Assembly: GCA_035638575.1 (NCBI GenBank)
Contig: DASQZT010000132.1
Location: 1-64,000 of the forward strand
Length of the DNA: 64,000 bases
Direction: 5' to 3'
Source: DASQZT01 sp035638575
GTDB lineage: Bacteria; Acidobacteriota; Terriglobia; Bryobacterales; Bryobacteraceae
The notes under the pieces were generated by a model, which saw only the letters and a program-made list of their open reading frames with translations, made no database searches and was not told the DNA's origin. A program made the translations under genes and the position numbers. The number at the start of each line of letters is the position of its first letter. The stretch's first letter is position 1. Positions 8,778 through 16,625 of the stretch are shown here, piece by piece.

Positions 8778-9281
8778 ATGGCATCCCGAAGTGTCAACAA
8801 AGTGATCCTGCTGGGGAATCTCGGCAAGGACGCCGAGACCAAGTTCACCCCCGGCGGCGTGGCCCGATCCAGTTTCACGGTGGCGACCAGTCGCCGCTGG
8901 AAGGACAAAGAGACCGGCGAATGGAAGGAAGAGACCGACTGGCATAACGTCACCATCTGGCGCGCGGAGAATCTCGCGAACTACCTCACCAAGGGCAAGC
9001 AGGTCTACGTGGAAGGCCGCCTCCAGACTCGCAGTTACGATGACAAGGACGGGCAGAAGCGTTACTTCACGGAAGTCGTGGCCGACGAGCTGATCCTCCT
9101 GGGTGGCCGCGGCGACTCGCCCGGCGGACCCCCTGGCTCCGGCGATTTCGAACGCCCGGTTTCCATGCCCCGCTCCGCCCAGCGCTCCCAGCCGTCGGCC
9201 GCGCCGCCCGCGCCGGCCGCACCCCAAGCGCCGCCGGACGATTTCAACCAGGGCATCACGGACGACGACGTGCCGTTCTGA
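8778..9281 (+). CDS. ssb: Single-stranded DNA-binding protein
   Basis: A 167-residue SSB. The OB-fold (about residues 1-110) carries the family signatures SVNKVILLGNLGKD, TDWHNVTIW and KGKQVYVEGRLQTR. A Pro/Ala-rich disordered linker (about 112-155) leads to the acidic tip DDDVPF at the C-terminus, which docks replication and repair partners such as PriA, RecG and exonuclease I. Length and layout are standard. It protects single-stranded DNA during replication, repair and recombination, fitting the neighbouring lexA and priA. Confidence 0.97.
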   Translation: MASRSVNKVILLGNLGKDAETKFTPGGVARSSFTVATSRRWKDKETGEWKEETDWHNVTIWRAENLANYLTKGKQVYVEGRLQTRSYDDKDGQKRYFTEVVADELILLGGRGDSPGGPPGSGDFERPVSMPRSAQRSQPSAAPPAPAAPQAPPDDFNQGITDDDVPF

Positions 9282-9290
9282 TCTTCTCCC

Positions 9291-9530
9291 GTGACCCGGC
9301 GATTCACAGGCAAGCAGGGCCAGTATCTGGCCTTCATCCATTACTACACGAAATTGCACCGGTGCCCGCCGGCGGAGATGGACATGCAGAGGTACTTCCG
9401 CGTGAGCCCGCCTTCCGTTCACGACATGGTGATGCGGTTGGAGGCCAATGGCCTCATCGAGCGCACACCGTGGGAGAGCCGGTCGATCCGGCTGCTGGTC
9501 CCGAGCGAGGATCTGCCCGATCTGGAGTAG
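9291..9530 (+). CDS. Small winged-helix DNA-binding protein (LexA/MarR-like)
   Basis: This 79-residue protein is essentially one winged-helix domain. GKQGQYLAFIHYYTKLH resembles the first helix of LexA DNA-binding domains; SPPSVHDMVMRLEANGLIER is a clear recognition helix and turn, and RSIRLLV forms the wing. There is no protease or ligand-binding domain. The GTG start sits nine bases after the ssb stop, so it is probably co-transcribed with ssb. Stand-alone proteins of this kind recur in Acidobacteriota; targets are unknown. Confidence 0.7.
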   Translation: MTRRFTGKQGQYLAFIHYYTKLHRCPPAEMDMQRYFRVSPPSVHDMVMRLEANGLIERTPWESRSIRLLVPSEDLPDLE

Positions 9531-9570
9531 CTGCCCGGCCACTGCGGAAAGGAGAAACTGGACCACTAGA

Positions 9571-9592
9571 GGGGCCGGCAGGATCCGGCCCC
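9571..9592. terminator. Stem-loop after ssb operon
   Basis: A perfect 8-bp stem, GGGGCCGG (9571-9578) and CCGGCCCC (9585-9592), with a 6-base loop lies 40 bases after the winged-helix stop and before the convergent cytochrome gene. It lacks a T-tract, so it may be a bidirectional weak terminator or an mRNA 3'-end stabiliser. Confidence 0.35.
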
Positions 9593-9639
9593 GAGCGGCT
9601 GTCCACGCACGCGCCAGTCAGCGATCAGACCAGCGGGTC

Positions 9640-10491
9640 TTAACGCCGCCACCTGCGCAACGGTTTCCCGATCGTTAGTTCAGCCCCAGGCGTAGCTGGT
9701 GTCCCGCAGTCGTTGCGCAGCTCGTTGGGGTCGCCTGCCGGCCCCGGACTAACACTGTTGTCGATGCAGGGAATGGCGCTCAGATACGTGTAGATGGCTT
9801 GGATGTCGTAGTCGGTCAGGTTCGAAAAGGTTGGCCACGGCATGACTTGGAGAAGATCGCCGTTGGTATTATTGTCGGGTGAAGTGGGAATGCAGATCGG
9901 GGGCGGCGTGGTGCCTGCTGCAATTGTTGCCAGTTGATCTGCTGTACAGATTGGATGGACGTGATCGAAATCCGTGCCAGTTTTCAGGATCTGCATAAAC
10001 TGTGCAAGGGTCATCCCCCCTTCCGGCAGCCCAGTCTTGTCGGGTGTCAAATTTCTTGCGATCATGTCTGGTCCTCCGTACATGGAAGGCCCGGTTGGAG
10101 TCCCGACTGGACCGAAGTCCTGGCCCCCACTCAGGTAGACCGTCGGATCGACCTTCGCCGGCACGGGAAGCGGCCTTCCAAGAAAAAGATGCGTCGACGC
10201 AAAGTATGGGTTTCCGCCAGTGGCGTAATTGAAGTTTGGCGGCCCGCCACCGGTGTGGCAACCATTGCAGTCGCCTATCGCGTTGACCAGATAGCTGCCC
10301 AGTCCCACCAACTGCTGATCTTTTCCGGCCAGATTCAGCGGGACGGGCGCTATCGCGAGACCTATCTGGCTGAGCATCGCCTCGGTGTCCTGCGCTTGTA
10401 CGCGCGGGGAGCGGATCGATAGGCCCGCGATCAAGATTCCGAAACATACAGCACCTGCCGCTGCCCGTGATGCAAATTGTCTAGTCGTCAC
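9640..10491 (-). CDS. Exported monohaem c-type cytochrome
   Basis: A protein of 283 residues with a signal peptide (about 1-35, ending near RVQAQDT) and one haem-binding CNGCH motif. The downstream GNPYFAS, GPSMYGGPDMIARNLTPD, TLAQFMQILKTGTDFD and MPWPTFSNLTDYDIQAIYTYL segments match the cytochrome c family often annotated in Solibacter-like genomes, where a distal Met (in MPWP) is the likely sixth ligand. The GTG start at 10491 was chosen because GGAGGAGGG sits immediately upstream; the open frame extends further but without signal-like sequence. It is probably a periplasmic electron carrier or a partner of a dehydrogenase. It stands alone, convergent with ssb. Confidence 0.8.
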   Translation of the reverse strand: MTTRQFASRAAAGAVCFGILIAGLSIRSPRVQAQDTEAMLSQIGLAIAPVPLNLAGKDQQLVGLGSYLVNAIGDCNGCHTGGGPPNFNYATGGNPYFASTHLFLGRPLPVPAKVDPTVYLSGGQDFGPVGTPTGPSMYGGPDMIARNLTPDKTGLPEGGMTLAQFMQILKTGTDFDHVHPICTADQLATIAAGTTPPPICIPTSPDNNTNGDLLQVMPWPTFSNLTDYDIQAIYTYLSAIPCIDNSVSPGPAGDPNELRNDCGTPATPGAELTIGKPLRRWRR

Positions 10492-10888
10492 TACCCTCCT
10501 CCTTTGTGGCGCGGAAATCCCGGGCCAATGGACGAAGAGTGTACCACACGCGCAAACACTCTTCAATCGGCGCCACGTTGGGAACGTTGGGATGATGAGC
10601 TGATTTGGCCAGAAGGACTCAATCGACAATCGCCTGGTCCACCGCGTTGGAAACTCTGTGCGCAACCGTCTCTCCTCGACAAAGTTTACCTCAGCGTCGC
10701 AGCCCGTCCCCGTTTTGGGACTCAGCCCTCGCCAGCAGTTAATTCTTCAGTGGGGCAAGATGGCCTGAAAGCCCGACCTGGGTTGGTATCCAGGGCAGGC
10801 CTTCGGTCATTTTCGGGGCCGCCGTCCCGGGCCGTTCGCAAGGCCGCGGTCCGGCGCCCCAGCCTCCGGCGCCCCACCGAAGCCGCTG

Positions 10889-11242
10889 GTGGCGAATGCC
10901 GCTCCCGTGCGCTCGTGCGAGAGCCTGACCTCTGTTTCGCTCCCTGACACCACCATCGATTCCGCCGCCGTCGCTCCAGCCGGCGGACCCTCCCGCATCA
11001 CCGCTACGGTTACGCATCCGCCTTCCGGCGATCGGGTCAAAATATTCATCGGACTTCCGATGCGTGGCTGGAACGGAAGATTCCAGGGAACCGGCGGCGG
11101 CGGCTTTTCGGGAGGCAGCGCGGCCGGCGTGCTCTCGCCGGCAGCTTCCGGCTATGCCGCCGGCGCAACCGACACCGGCCACGAAGGCGGCAGCGGCAGT
11201 TTTGCGCTCGACGCCAACGGGCGGCTCAACTGGCAGGCGTGA
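10889..11242 (+). pseudogene. Tannase/feruloyl-esterase N-terminal fragment
   Basis: The reading frame (open from about 10800) encodes the start of a tannase-family esterase: RSCESLTSVSLPDTTIDSA, then the typical IFIGLPMRGWNGRFQGTG, SGYAAGATDTGHEG and ANGRLNWQA. Intact family members run to about 500 residues with a catalytic Ser-Asp-His triad; here the frame stops right after LNWQA, where the family continues with the helix before the catalytic serine. The signal peptide start is not clear. The next bases belong to a piece of the same gene family in the opposite orientation, so this is a rearranged, non-functional remnant. Confidence 0.7.
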
Positions 11243-11345
11243 TGGTGGTCCAGTCCCACTGCGGGTCCTCGGTCAGAAAGAAACGGAACCAGTCGAGCGT
11301 GATCCCCATGGGCCTTCCGGCAAGCGGAGCCGGCTCCAGGTCGAG
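11243..11345 (-). pseudogene. Inverted tannase C-terminal fragment
   Basis: Read leftwards, this stretch encodes LEPAPLAGRPMGITLDWFRF followed by FLTEDPQWDWTT, which matches the near-C-terminal region of tannase-family proteins (pattern WF+YF-x-DP-WDW+T). It has no start and soon meets a stop. It lies head-on against the N-terminal fragment on the plus strand, with arms ACTGG and CCAGT flanking the junction. This indicates a fold-back rearrangement that removed the catalytic middle of the gene. Confidence 0.55.
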
Positions 11346-11357
11346 CGCGATATCGGC

Positions 11358-11633
11358 GTGCCGCATTTCGAGGTGGATGTTCACATCTTCGAGCCCGGCA
11401 CGGACCGCTATCGCGGCCGCCTGTGCATCTTCGGCGAATGCCCGAAGCCCGGCAAGGACGACTGTTACGTGCCCGGTTGCGGCGCTCAGCTCTTCCTGCG
11501 GCAGTTCGACGGCTACAAGTTCGACCGGCTCGAGTTCTGGGAAGCGAAGAAGGAGATCCTCTTCGAGCGTCCCGGCGCCCCGCCGGAGGACGAGTCGGCC
11601 GGCGGCATCACCGGCGAGGACTTGCCGTTTTAA
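11358..11633 (+). CDS. ORF ending in an SSB-like acidic tail (probably 5'-truncated)
   Basis: From about 11325 the plus strand shows strongly coding-like codon use (G/C third positions) and encodes a roughly 90-100-residue product with VPHFEVDVHIFEPGTDRYRG, cysteine pairs CIFGEC and CYVPGC, and a C-terminus GITGEDLPF. That tip closely resembles the ITDDDVPF end of the SSB encoded 2 kb upstream, although no OB-fold core is visible. The GTG at 11358 is only a possible start with no good ribosome site; the frame probably lost its 5' end in the same rearrangement that broke the tannase gene. Function unknown. Confidence 0.4.
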   Translation: MPHFEVDVHIFEPGTDRYRGRLCIFGECPKPGKDDCYVPGCGAQLFLRQFDGYKFDRLEFWEAKKEILFERPGAPPEDESAGGITGEDLPF

Positions 11634-12058
11634 AAAGATCCGCCCGGACTTCCACTTGGTTCAGGATTGTCCCGTATCCTGCGCATCAGGAAAACCCAAA
11701 GGGCCAGCAGAACGAGGAACGGCGACGCGTTGATGAGTATGTTGAGGGCCGCGGGGTTTTCTTGAATCTCGACGTTGACGAGCTTGGCCTGCAAAGCCGC
11801 AAGCACGTCCCGGTAGTCCCGCGGCAGTACGGTGCGCACTGTTCGGCCGCCCTTCAGCACGGCCATCGCCCGGTTCGCGCCCGAGCCGCCTGCGGTGATG
11901 GTCACGCCGGCCACCTGTCCGTCCTCCACCTGTCGGAGAAATTGGGAATAGCTCACCTTCGCTGCGCTGGACCCGGTGGTCCGAACCGTCGCAAGCAGAG
12001 CAAGGGCCACCAGGATCGGCACCATCCAAAAAACGAGAGTCTTCCTGTTCGAATCCAT
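11630..12058 (-). CDS. FtsH extracellular-domain-only membrane protein
   Basis: A 142-residue protein homologous only to the N-terminal part of FtsH: a transmembrane helix (about 8-24, KTLVFWMVPILVALALLATV), the periplasmic FtsH_ext domain (VSYSQFLRQVEDGQVAGVTI ... LVNVEIQENPAA) and a second transmembrane helix (ILINASPFLVLLALWVFLMR), then a short tail GSPGGSF. The AAA+ ATPase and zinc protease domains are absent. The layout matches the first 125 residues of the full FtsH encoded at 31704-33617. The ATG follows GGGAGCG. It is the third gene of the PadR operon, 14 bases after the upstream gene. It could modulate FtsH assembly, or be a truncated paralogue. Confidence 0.75.
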   Translation of the reverse strand: MDSNRKTLVFWMVPILVALALLATVRTTGSSAAKVSYSQFLRQVEDGQVAGVTITAGGSGANRAMAVLKGGRTVRTVLPRDYRDVLAALQAKLVNVEIQENPAALNILINASPFLVLLALWVFLMRRIRDNPEPSGSPGGSF

Positions 12059-12072
12059 ATCCACGCTCCCGG

Positions 12073-12756
12073 CTACACCCGCCTGAACAGCAGATAAACC
12101 GCCGCCAGCAGCAGAACCGCCCCGGCCCCTTTCACCATGCGTGCCACGCCCGGCGTGATCCGCATCGGCTCTCCCGTCTGCCTCACCCAAAACGCGGGTC
12201 CGGCGGCTCCCACCGGCCGGTCTTGAAGTGGCGGAAACAACACCCGCACCAGCGTCAGCAGAAGCAAGCTGATCCCCGCGCCGCGAAACGTTACCCAGAG
12301 TGGCAGCGCCAGGTCCCGGCTCCCCAACTGAAGTATCGCCTGCGACAAACACGCCGTCCCGAGGGCGAACGCGGTCTCCACGGCGCCGGCCAGCGGCCCC
12401 CGCTTGCCCGGCTTCGCGTAAGCATCGTAAAGCTTGAGTGCCAGGAGCGCCACCGCCGCCGGGATCGCCAGCCGCGTCAGGCCCCACGAGCCGCTCACCA
12501 ATGCCCGATCCCGGTATTCCGCGGCGCCCGTGAAAGACAAGTACAGGACGAACGCCTCCATCAGCGTCACCTGCGGGTCGAGTGTGCGCCGCACTCTGCT
12601 CACGATCACCAGCGGCACCACTCCCAGCGCTTCGGCGAGATACCGCACGGTGCCCGCCGATCGCTCGTGGAGGTCGCCCAGCACCTCCTCGCGGCAGGCC
12701 GGCGGCAACAGAAACCCTACAACCGCTTCGGCAATCCTATGCGGAGGCGCGCCCAT
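12073..12756 (-). CDS. Membrane protein with ABC-permease-prefix-like N-terminus
   Basis: This 227-residue protein begins with a cytoplasmic segment containing LLPPACREEVLGDLHER, the pattern of the permease prefix domain found at the start of acidobacterial MacB-like permeases, but it has no FtsX/MacB permease body. Instead four to five hydrophobic segments follow (around 65-80, 92-108, 128-145, 152-172, 205-222). Its ATG overlaps the PadR stop (TGATG), so the two are translationally coupled, as PadR regulators and prefix-domain proteins often are in this phylum. Function unknown; a small membrane sensor or partner of the regulator is an inference. Confidence 0.65.
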   Translation of the reverse strand: MGAPPHRIAEAVVGFLLPPACREEVLGDLHERSAGTVRYLAEALGVVPLVIVSRVRRTLDPQVTLMEAFVLYLSFTGAAEYRDRALVSGSWGLTRLAIPAAVALLALKLYDAYAKPGKRGPLAGAVETAFALGTACLSQAILQLGSRDLALPLWVTFRGAGISLLLLTLVRVLFPPLQDRPVGAAGPAFWVRQTGEPMRITPGVARMVKGAGAVLLLAAVYLLFRRV

Positions 12757-13133
12757 CAGCCCGCCTCCTTACCCCACCGCTTCCCCCATTCCTTGGCCCA
12801 CTCCTTGCCCCACACCTGCGCGATCCCGTCGAAGATCCGTTTGGCCGTCACGGCCGACTCCTGCAACGCCTGCTCCCCCAGCGCCTCCAGCCGGTAACAG
12901 CGCTTGGCGCGGCCGCCCCGCTCCGGCGTCGGATCCGAAAGCTGCGACACCAGGAGGCCTTTGTCCTCCAGCCGGTCCAGCGTGACATACACCGCCCCCA
13001 GCGAGATGTCCTTGGGCCGGGCCAGTTCCTGAACTTTGCCGTGAATGGTGACCCCGTAGGCGTCGTCGCGAAGCAGCAGAACCGCCGTCAGGACCAACTG
13101 CTCGAATTGGCCGAGAGAATCTGTACGGGGCAT
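12756..13133 (-). CDS. PadR-family transcriptional regulator
   Basis: A 125-residue PadR repressor. The winged helix (about 8-85) shows FEQLVLTAVLLLRDDAYGV, ISLGAVYVTLDRLEDKGLL and the wing GGRAKRCYRL, followed by a C-terminal dimerisation helix. The last 20 residues are an unusual Trp/Lys repeat (GKEWAKEWGKRWGKE). PadR proteins usually repress a neighbouring operon; this one leads a three-gene unit with a membrane protein and the FtsH-ext protein and is probably autoregulatory. Confidence 0.9.
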   Translation of the reverse strand: MPRTDSLGQFEQLVLTAVLLLRDDAYGVTIHGKVQELARPKDISLGAVYVTLDRLEDKGLLVSQLSDPTPERGGRAKRCYRLEALGEQALQESAVTAKRIFDGIAQVWGKEWAKEWGKRWGKEAG

Positions 13134-13227
13134 TTCTCAAACATTGTATGACAAATCGGCGTGCGCGTCAAGCCGGAAATTTCAGCGTCGAAAATTCTGA
13201 CTCGTGGCTCCTGACTCCTGACTTCGG

Positions 13228-13437
13228 TCAAGGGCGTGGCTTAACCGGGCGGGGCAGATTCGGGGGCGCCTTTGCCTTCTCCTGCGCCTCGCCGCGAATC
13301 GCGGCCCTGGCATCCGCCAGCAGGGTCGGTGGCCTGCCGCGGCGGTTTTTCCTCTGGAGACGTTCGAGGCTTAGAATTGCGGCATCCAGATGCTGCAATT
13401 CCTCGTGAAGTTGCTGGAGCACTTTTGCCAGGTCCAT
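13228..13437 (-). CDS. Small conserved-type protein, unknown function
   Basis: A 69-residue, basic product: an N-terminal amphipathic helix (LAKVLQQLHEELQHLDAAIL) followed by RLQRKNRRGRPPTLLADAR and a Pro/Lys-rich tail. An AGGAG lies nine bases before the ATG. Similar short proteins with a leucine-rich helix and an RRGRPP segment (AT-hook-like) occur in Acidobacteriota. No function can be named; DNA association is only suggested by the RGRPP motif. Confidence 0.5.
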   Translation of the reverse strand: MDLAKVLQQLHEELQHLDAAILSLERLQRKNRRGRPPTLLADARAAIRGEAQEKAKAPPNLPRPVKPRP

Positions 13438-13570
13438 CGATAAGTTCTCCTGAGGATAGACGTTTTCTTCCTCTCGAGCAAACCGGAGTATGCTGATTGT
13501 GCGATCGGAGAAAAGTAAAGGAATGAAGGGACAATCCGTACCCCGCCTCGGAAAAGAATCTTCTCCGATA

Positions 13571-14035
13571 TCACACCGGACGCTGGAGGATTGCGTCTTG
13601 CGTCAACTCCGACGGGTCGGTGAAAGTCTGTAAGGAATCCAGCGATTCCAGGACGCGCTCGAGCAGGCTGTCGGTCTGCGAGACGGTGGTTTTCAAGACC
13701 TCGATGGAGTGGGCCTGGGTGGTAAGCCGCTCGTCCAGCGAGGCCATGGTCTTCGAGAGCAACTGCTCCATGGCTGCGACGATCTGCGCGGTCGAAGGAA
13801 CCTCCGCCAGCTTCGCGGAGTGTTCGTCCAAGCGCGCCTCGATCTGTGTGAACCGGTTGGTGTTAGTCGATTCCTGCTCGGCCAGCCGGCCCTCCAGGCC
13901 GGCCAGCTCCTTCTTCAGTTCCCTGGCAGCCGACGCATCGGCTCCACCCTCTTTGCGGGAGAGCGCCAAGGCGCCTAACGCAGCGCCCGCCAGGAAGATG
14001 GCCGCTCTCGGTACAAACGCGATCGCTTTATTCAT
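13571..14035 (-). CDS. Membrane-anchored coiled-coil protein
   Basis: This 154-residue protein has an N-terminal membrane anchor (about residues 8-25, VPRAAIFLAGAALGALAL) followed by about 120 residues of heptad-rich helix with repeated L/I/A and charged positions (AARELKKELAGLEGRLAEQE, TQIEARLDEHSAKLAE, MASLDERLTTQAHSIEVLKT). The ATG at 14035 was preferred to a much longer upstream extension because it starts exactly at the hydrophobic anchor. Unknown function; the architecture suggests an envelope scaffold or tether. Confidence 0.6.
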   Translation of the reverse strand: MNKAIAFVPRAAIFLAGAALGALALSRKEGGADASAARELKKELAGLEGRLAEQESTNTNRFTQIEARLDEHSAKLAEVPSTAQIVAAMEQLLSKTMASLDERLTTQAHSIEVLKTTVSQTDSLLERVLESLDSLQTFTDPSELTQDAILQRPV

Positions 14036-14240
14036 CCGTGATCCGTTTATAATACGTAACCGCAAGTCTATGCAAGTACTACATTTAGTAACTAAGGTAC
14101 TAGGCAAGTACCGCGCACCTCTCAAGGCAGACTCGCAGCCACTGGACGTAAACGTACTAAGTACTTGCCGGAATTGCCGAATAGGTGTCTTTACTGGCAT
14201 TCTGAATCCGAAAGACCCAACGGACTTAGGAGAGATCCGG

Positions 14241-15332
14241 TTGAACCACGGCTCTAACTCGGAGGCTGATGCCGGCGGCGCGGGCGATGATCCGCTCCTG
14301 ATGGAGTGCGGCCGGAAGGGGCAGGTCCTCTTCATGACCGAAGCGGCGCGCGCCGCATTCGGACCCGCGGACAACCTCGCCGACGCCATGCGCTCGGTCG
14401 CGCCCTCCGGAACCGCCGCTCTCCTGAAACGCACTTCCACCGCGCGCTTCTCCCCGGTCCTTCAGGAGGGCGACAGCCTGTGGATCACCGCCGAGCTTGC
14501 CGGGCAGGCCGAAGTCACCGCCCGTGGGGAGGCCGCCGCCCTTCTCGACGTGCAGTGGGATTTCCTCCGCAATTACTTCCGCCTGCAAAATGTCGAGCGC
14601 GCGCTCTCTACCCGCACACTCCGTCTGCGCCAGGCAACCGGCGCGCAAACGCTCTTCCAAATCGAGCGCGAGCGCGAGCGCCTCGGCCGCGAAATGCACA
14701 CCGGCCTGGGCCAGACCCTTGCCGCGATCCGCCTGCAGCTCGAAATCATTGCCAGGCAATCCTCCGACCCGCCCTCCCAGGTCCAGCAGGCCTTGTCGCA
14801 CATCTCCATGCTCGCCACCGAGGCGCTGGATTACGTCCGCTCCATTTCCAAACGGCTGCTTCCGCCCGAGTGGCAACGGCTGTCGCTTGAAACCGCACTC
14901 GCCCAACTGTTTGAGATCAGCGGCGTTCCCCAGGGTTTCGAGGTCAACCTGCAACTCGAACCGCTGCCTCACGACCCCGCCCTCGAAGTCAAGGTGCTGC
15001 TGTACCGCGCCGCCCAGGAAGCCCTCTCCAACCTGGTGCGCCACGCCCGTGCCCGGCGCGTCGAGATGACGCTTCGGCACGATAGCGGCGTGCTGGTCCT
15101 GACCGTCCGGGATGACGGCGTCGGATTCGACGCCGAGCGCCTGTTCTCGGCCCCGGCGGGCGTTGCGTCCGGAATCGGGCTCCGCTCCATTCGCGAGCAG
15201 GCCGCTTCGCTCGGCGGCCAATTGCGTATACAAAGCGGCCCCAATGGAACTACACTGGAGGTCTCCGCGCCATTCACAGCAGGACAGGTGGACAGCGTGC
15301 CTCGGCCTGTCCCGCCAAAGAGGAATCGATGA
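14241..15332 (+). CDS. NarL-type sensor histidine kinase (soluble)
   Basis: This 363-residue kinase lacks membrane segments. The N-terminal region (about 15-100) resembles a PAS fold; the HisKA_3 dimerisation domain carries the phosphorylatable His153 in LGREMHTGLGQTLA, and the HATPase_c domain shows the N box (QEALSNLVRHARA), G1 (DDGVGFD) and G2 (GIGLRSIREQAASLGG). The TTG start at 14241 is preferred because AGGAGA lies seven bases ahead; the frame itself is open further upstream without signal. The stop overlaps the ATG of the response regulator (ATGA), so the pair is co-translated. Likely a cytosolic redox or metabolite sensor; ligand unknown. Confidence 0.88.
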   Translation: MNHGSNSEADAGGAGDDPLLMECGRKGQVLFMTEAARAAFGPADNLADAMRSVAPSGTAALLKRTSTARFSPVLQEGDSLWITAELAGQAEVTARGEAAALLDVQWDFLRNYFRLQNVERALSTRTLRLRQATGAQTLFQIERERERLGREMHTGLGQTLAAIRLQLEIIARQSSDPPSQVQQALSHISMLATEALDYVRSISKRLLPPEWQRLSLETALAQLFEISGVPQGFEVNLQLEPLPHDPALEVKVLLYRAAQEALSNLVRHARARRVEMTLRHDSGVLVLTVRDDGVGFDAERLFSAPAGVASGIGLRSIREQAASLGGQLRIQSGPNGTTLEVSAPFTAGQVDSVPRPVPPKRNR

Positions 15333-16024
15333 AACCAGCAGACGAGATCACGTTGGTACTCGCCGACGACCACGCTATCGTGCGCGAAGGCATTGCCGCG
15401 TTGTGCACCGCCAATGGGCTGCACATTGTCGGGCAATGCGCTGACGGTCCCTCGGCGTTGGACATGATCACCAGGCTTAAACCCGATTTCGCCATCCTCG
15501 ACCTGCACATGCCCGGAATGACCGGCGTCGAGACCATCCGCCGCCTGCGCTCCTCCGGTTGCGCCACCAAGTTGATGGTCCTCTCCGTCAGCCGCGAAGA
15601 AGCCACCGTGCGCGAAGCTTTACTCTCCGGCGCCGACGCCTACCTGCTCAAGGACGGACCCTCGCGTCACATGCTGGATGCCATCAGCTATGTCCGGGAA
15701 GGCGGCGTCTGGGTCTCCCCCCTGCTCGGCGGCGCCGGCCTCTACGCCAAGGGCGGGGCGGCCCGGGCCGAAGACCCGCTGGCCGGTCTCAGCCCCCGCG
15801 AACTCGAGGTCTTTCAGTTCCTGGTGGACGGATTGCGCGCCAAGGACATCGCCGACCGGCTCGAAATCAGCCCCAAGACCGTGGACACCTATCGCGCCAG
15901 TCTTATGCGCAAACTAAACGTGCCCGACCTGGTCAGCCTGGTCAAGTTCGCAATCGAGCGCAATCTTACGAGCACTTCGCCCCAGAGGTCCAAGGAAAAC
16001 GCGAGGCCGGTCGCCTGGGAGTGA
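15329..16024 (+). CDS. NarL/FixJ-family response regulator
   Basis: This 231-residue regulator has a receiver domain (about 7-125) with acidic pocket ADDH, phospho-acceptor Asp58 in AILDLHMPGMTG, a switch serine in LSVSREE and Lys in YLLKDG, and a C-terminal LuxR-type helix-turn-helix (about 160-222) with LSPRELEVFQFLVDGLRAKDIAD and ISPKTVDTYRASLMRKL. Four-base overlap with the kinase gene makes the cognate pairing certain. It should activate or repress target promoters after phosphorylation; none is identifiable here. Confidence 0.95.
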   Translation: MKPADEITLVLADDHAIVREGIAALCTANGLHIVGQCADGPSALDMITRLKPDFAILDLHMPGMTGVETIRRLRSSGCATKLMVLSVSREEATVREALLSGADAYLLKDGPSRHMLDAISYVREGGVWVSPLLGGAGLYAKGGAARAEDPLAGLSPRELEVFQFLVDGLRAKDIADRLEISPKTVDTYRASLMRKLNVPDLVSLVKFAIERNLTSTSPQRSKENARPVAWE

Positions 16025-16166
16025 CCCTTTGGTACTTTTCGAACCAATGGATGAGATCTTCCAGAGCGTCCCTTTCCGCGTACAGGTGTTCTAACAATTC
16101 CAGACGGACTTCTTGGTCCACGTGGTGCTGAATCCACTCGTCCCGAGAGGGGTAAATAGTCGGCAT
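15966..16166 (-). CDS. Small protein antisense to the response-regulator 3' end
   Basis: This 66-residue reading frame looks protein-like through about residue 57: YPSRDEWIQHHVDQEVRLEL, LLEHLYAERDALEDLIHWFE and a basic tail. It has a balanced, helix-rich composition, and a GGAT lies seven bases before the ATG. It overlaps the last 59 bases of the response regulator in opposite orientation. I recall comparable short proteins in Acidobacteriota but cannot confirm here. Function unknown. Confidence 0.45.
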   Translation of the reverse strand: MPTIYPSRDEWIQHHVDQEVRLELLEHLYAERDALEDLIHWFEKYQRVTPRRPASRFPWTSGAKCS

Positions 16167-16591
16167 TCAGATCCTGACATCCGGAGCGGTATCCGACGAC
16201 AATACCAGGATAGATTGATCTCGCTGGTCAAAGCAAGGGATCTTTCGTACTATATATCGCCGCCCTGGCTCTCAGTTCAGGACCAGAGCGGCATTCCGCG
16301 GCGCTTCGAAATCGAGCCCCTGCCCACGAGCCCCGGTGCCCGGCGGCCGGTTCCAGGACGCGTCATGGGGCGGTCGACATATTTCAGGTTACGCTTGTGC
16401 GCGACCTGCATCCGTGCGCTTTTCATGGATTAACTGCTGGCGACTCACTCATCGGGGGATAGGTGACAGATCATGAGCAAAGATTCTCTGCAGGAACGTG
16501 AGCAATATCCGATAACAAGATCTGAATATACCTGAGTTTTTATGAAGGCAAGCCACTTTCGCCGAGTAATGACGTCTTCCGTCTCAGGATA
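16167..16591. other. Intergenic stretch without recognisable genes
   Basis: About 425 bases lower in GC than the surroundings. Short open frames occur on both strands but none has protein-like composition or a ribosome site. The right edge carries the promoter of the DUF488 gene. Confidence 0.5.
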
Positions 16592-16619
16592 TTGCTTAAG
16601 CAGTCGTGGTACTTATAAT
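16592..16619 (+). promoter_or_regulatory. Sigma70-type promoter of the DUF488 gene
   Basis: A perfect -10 TATAAT (16614-16619) is preceded by TTGCTT (16592-16597) with a 16-base spacer. The expected transcription start falls on or next to the ATG at 16626, so the mRNA may be leaderless; no Shine-Dalgarno is visible. Confidence 0.5.
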
Positions 16620-16625
16620 ACGGAA

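Noticed and set aside
9571..9592. Canonical intrinsic terminator
   Set aside because: The stem is strong but no T-tract follows on either strand, so it is listed only as a low-confidence stem-loop.
11240..11242. TGA after the tannase fragment as selenocysteine
   Set aside because: The following bases are an inverted piece of the gene family and tannases have no redox residue there; it is a rearrangement stop.
16113..16433. Possible gene in the region before DUF488
   Set aside because: No ribosome site, composition unlike a protein, and it overlaps the small antisense ORF and the response-regulator end.
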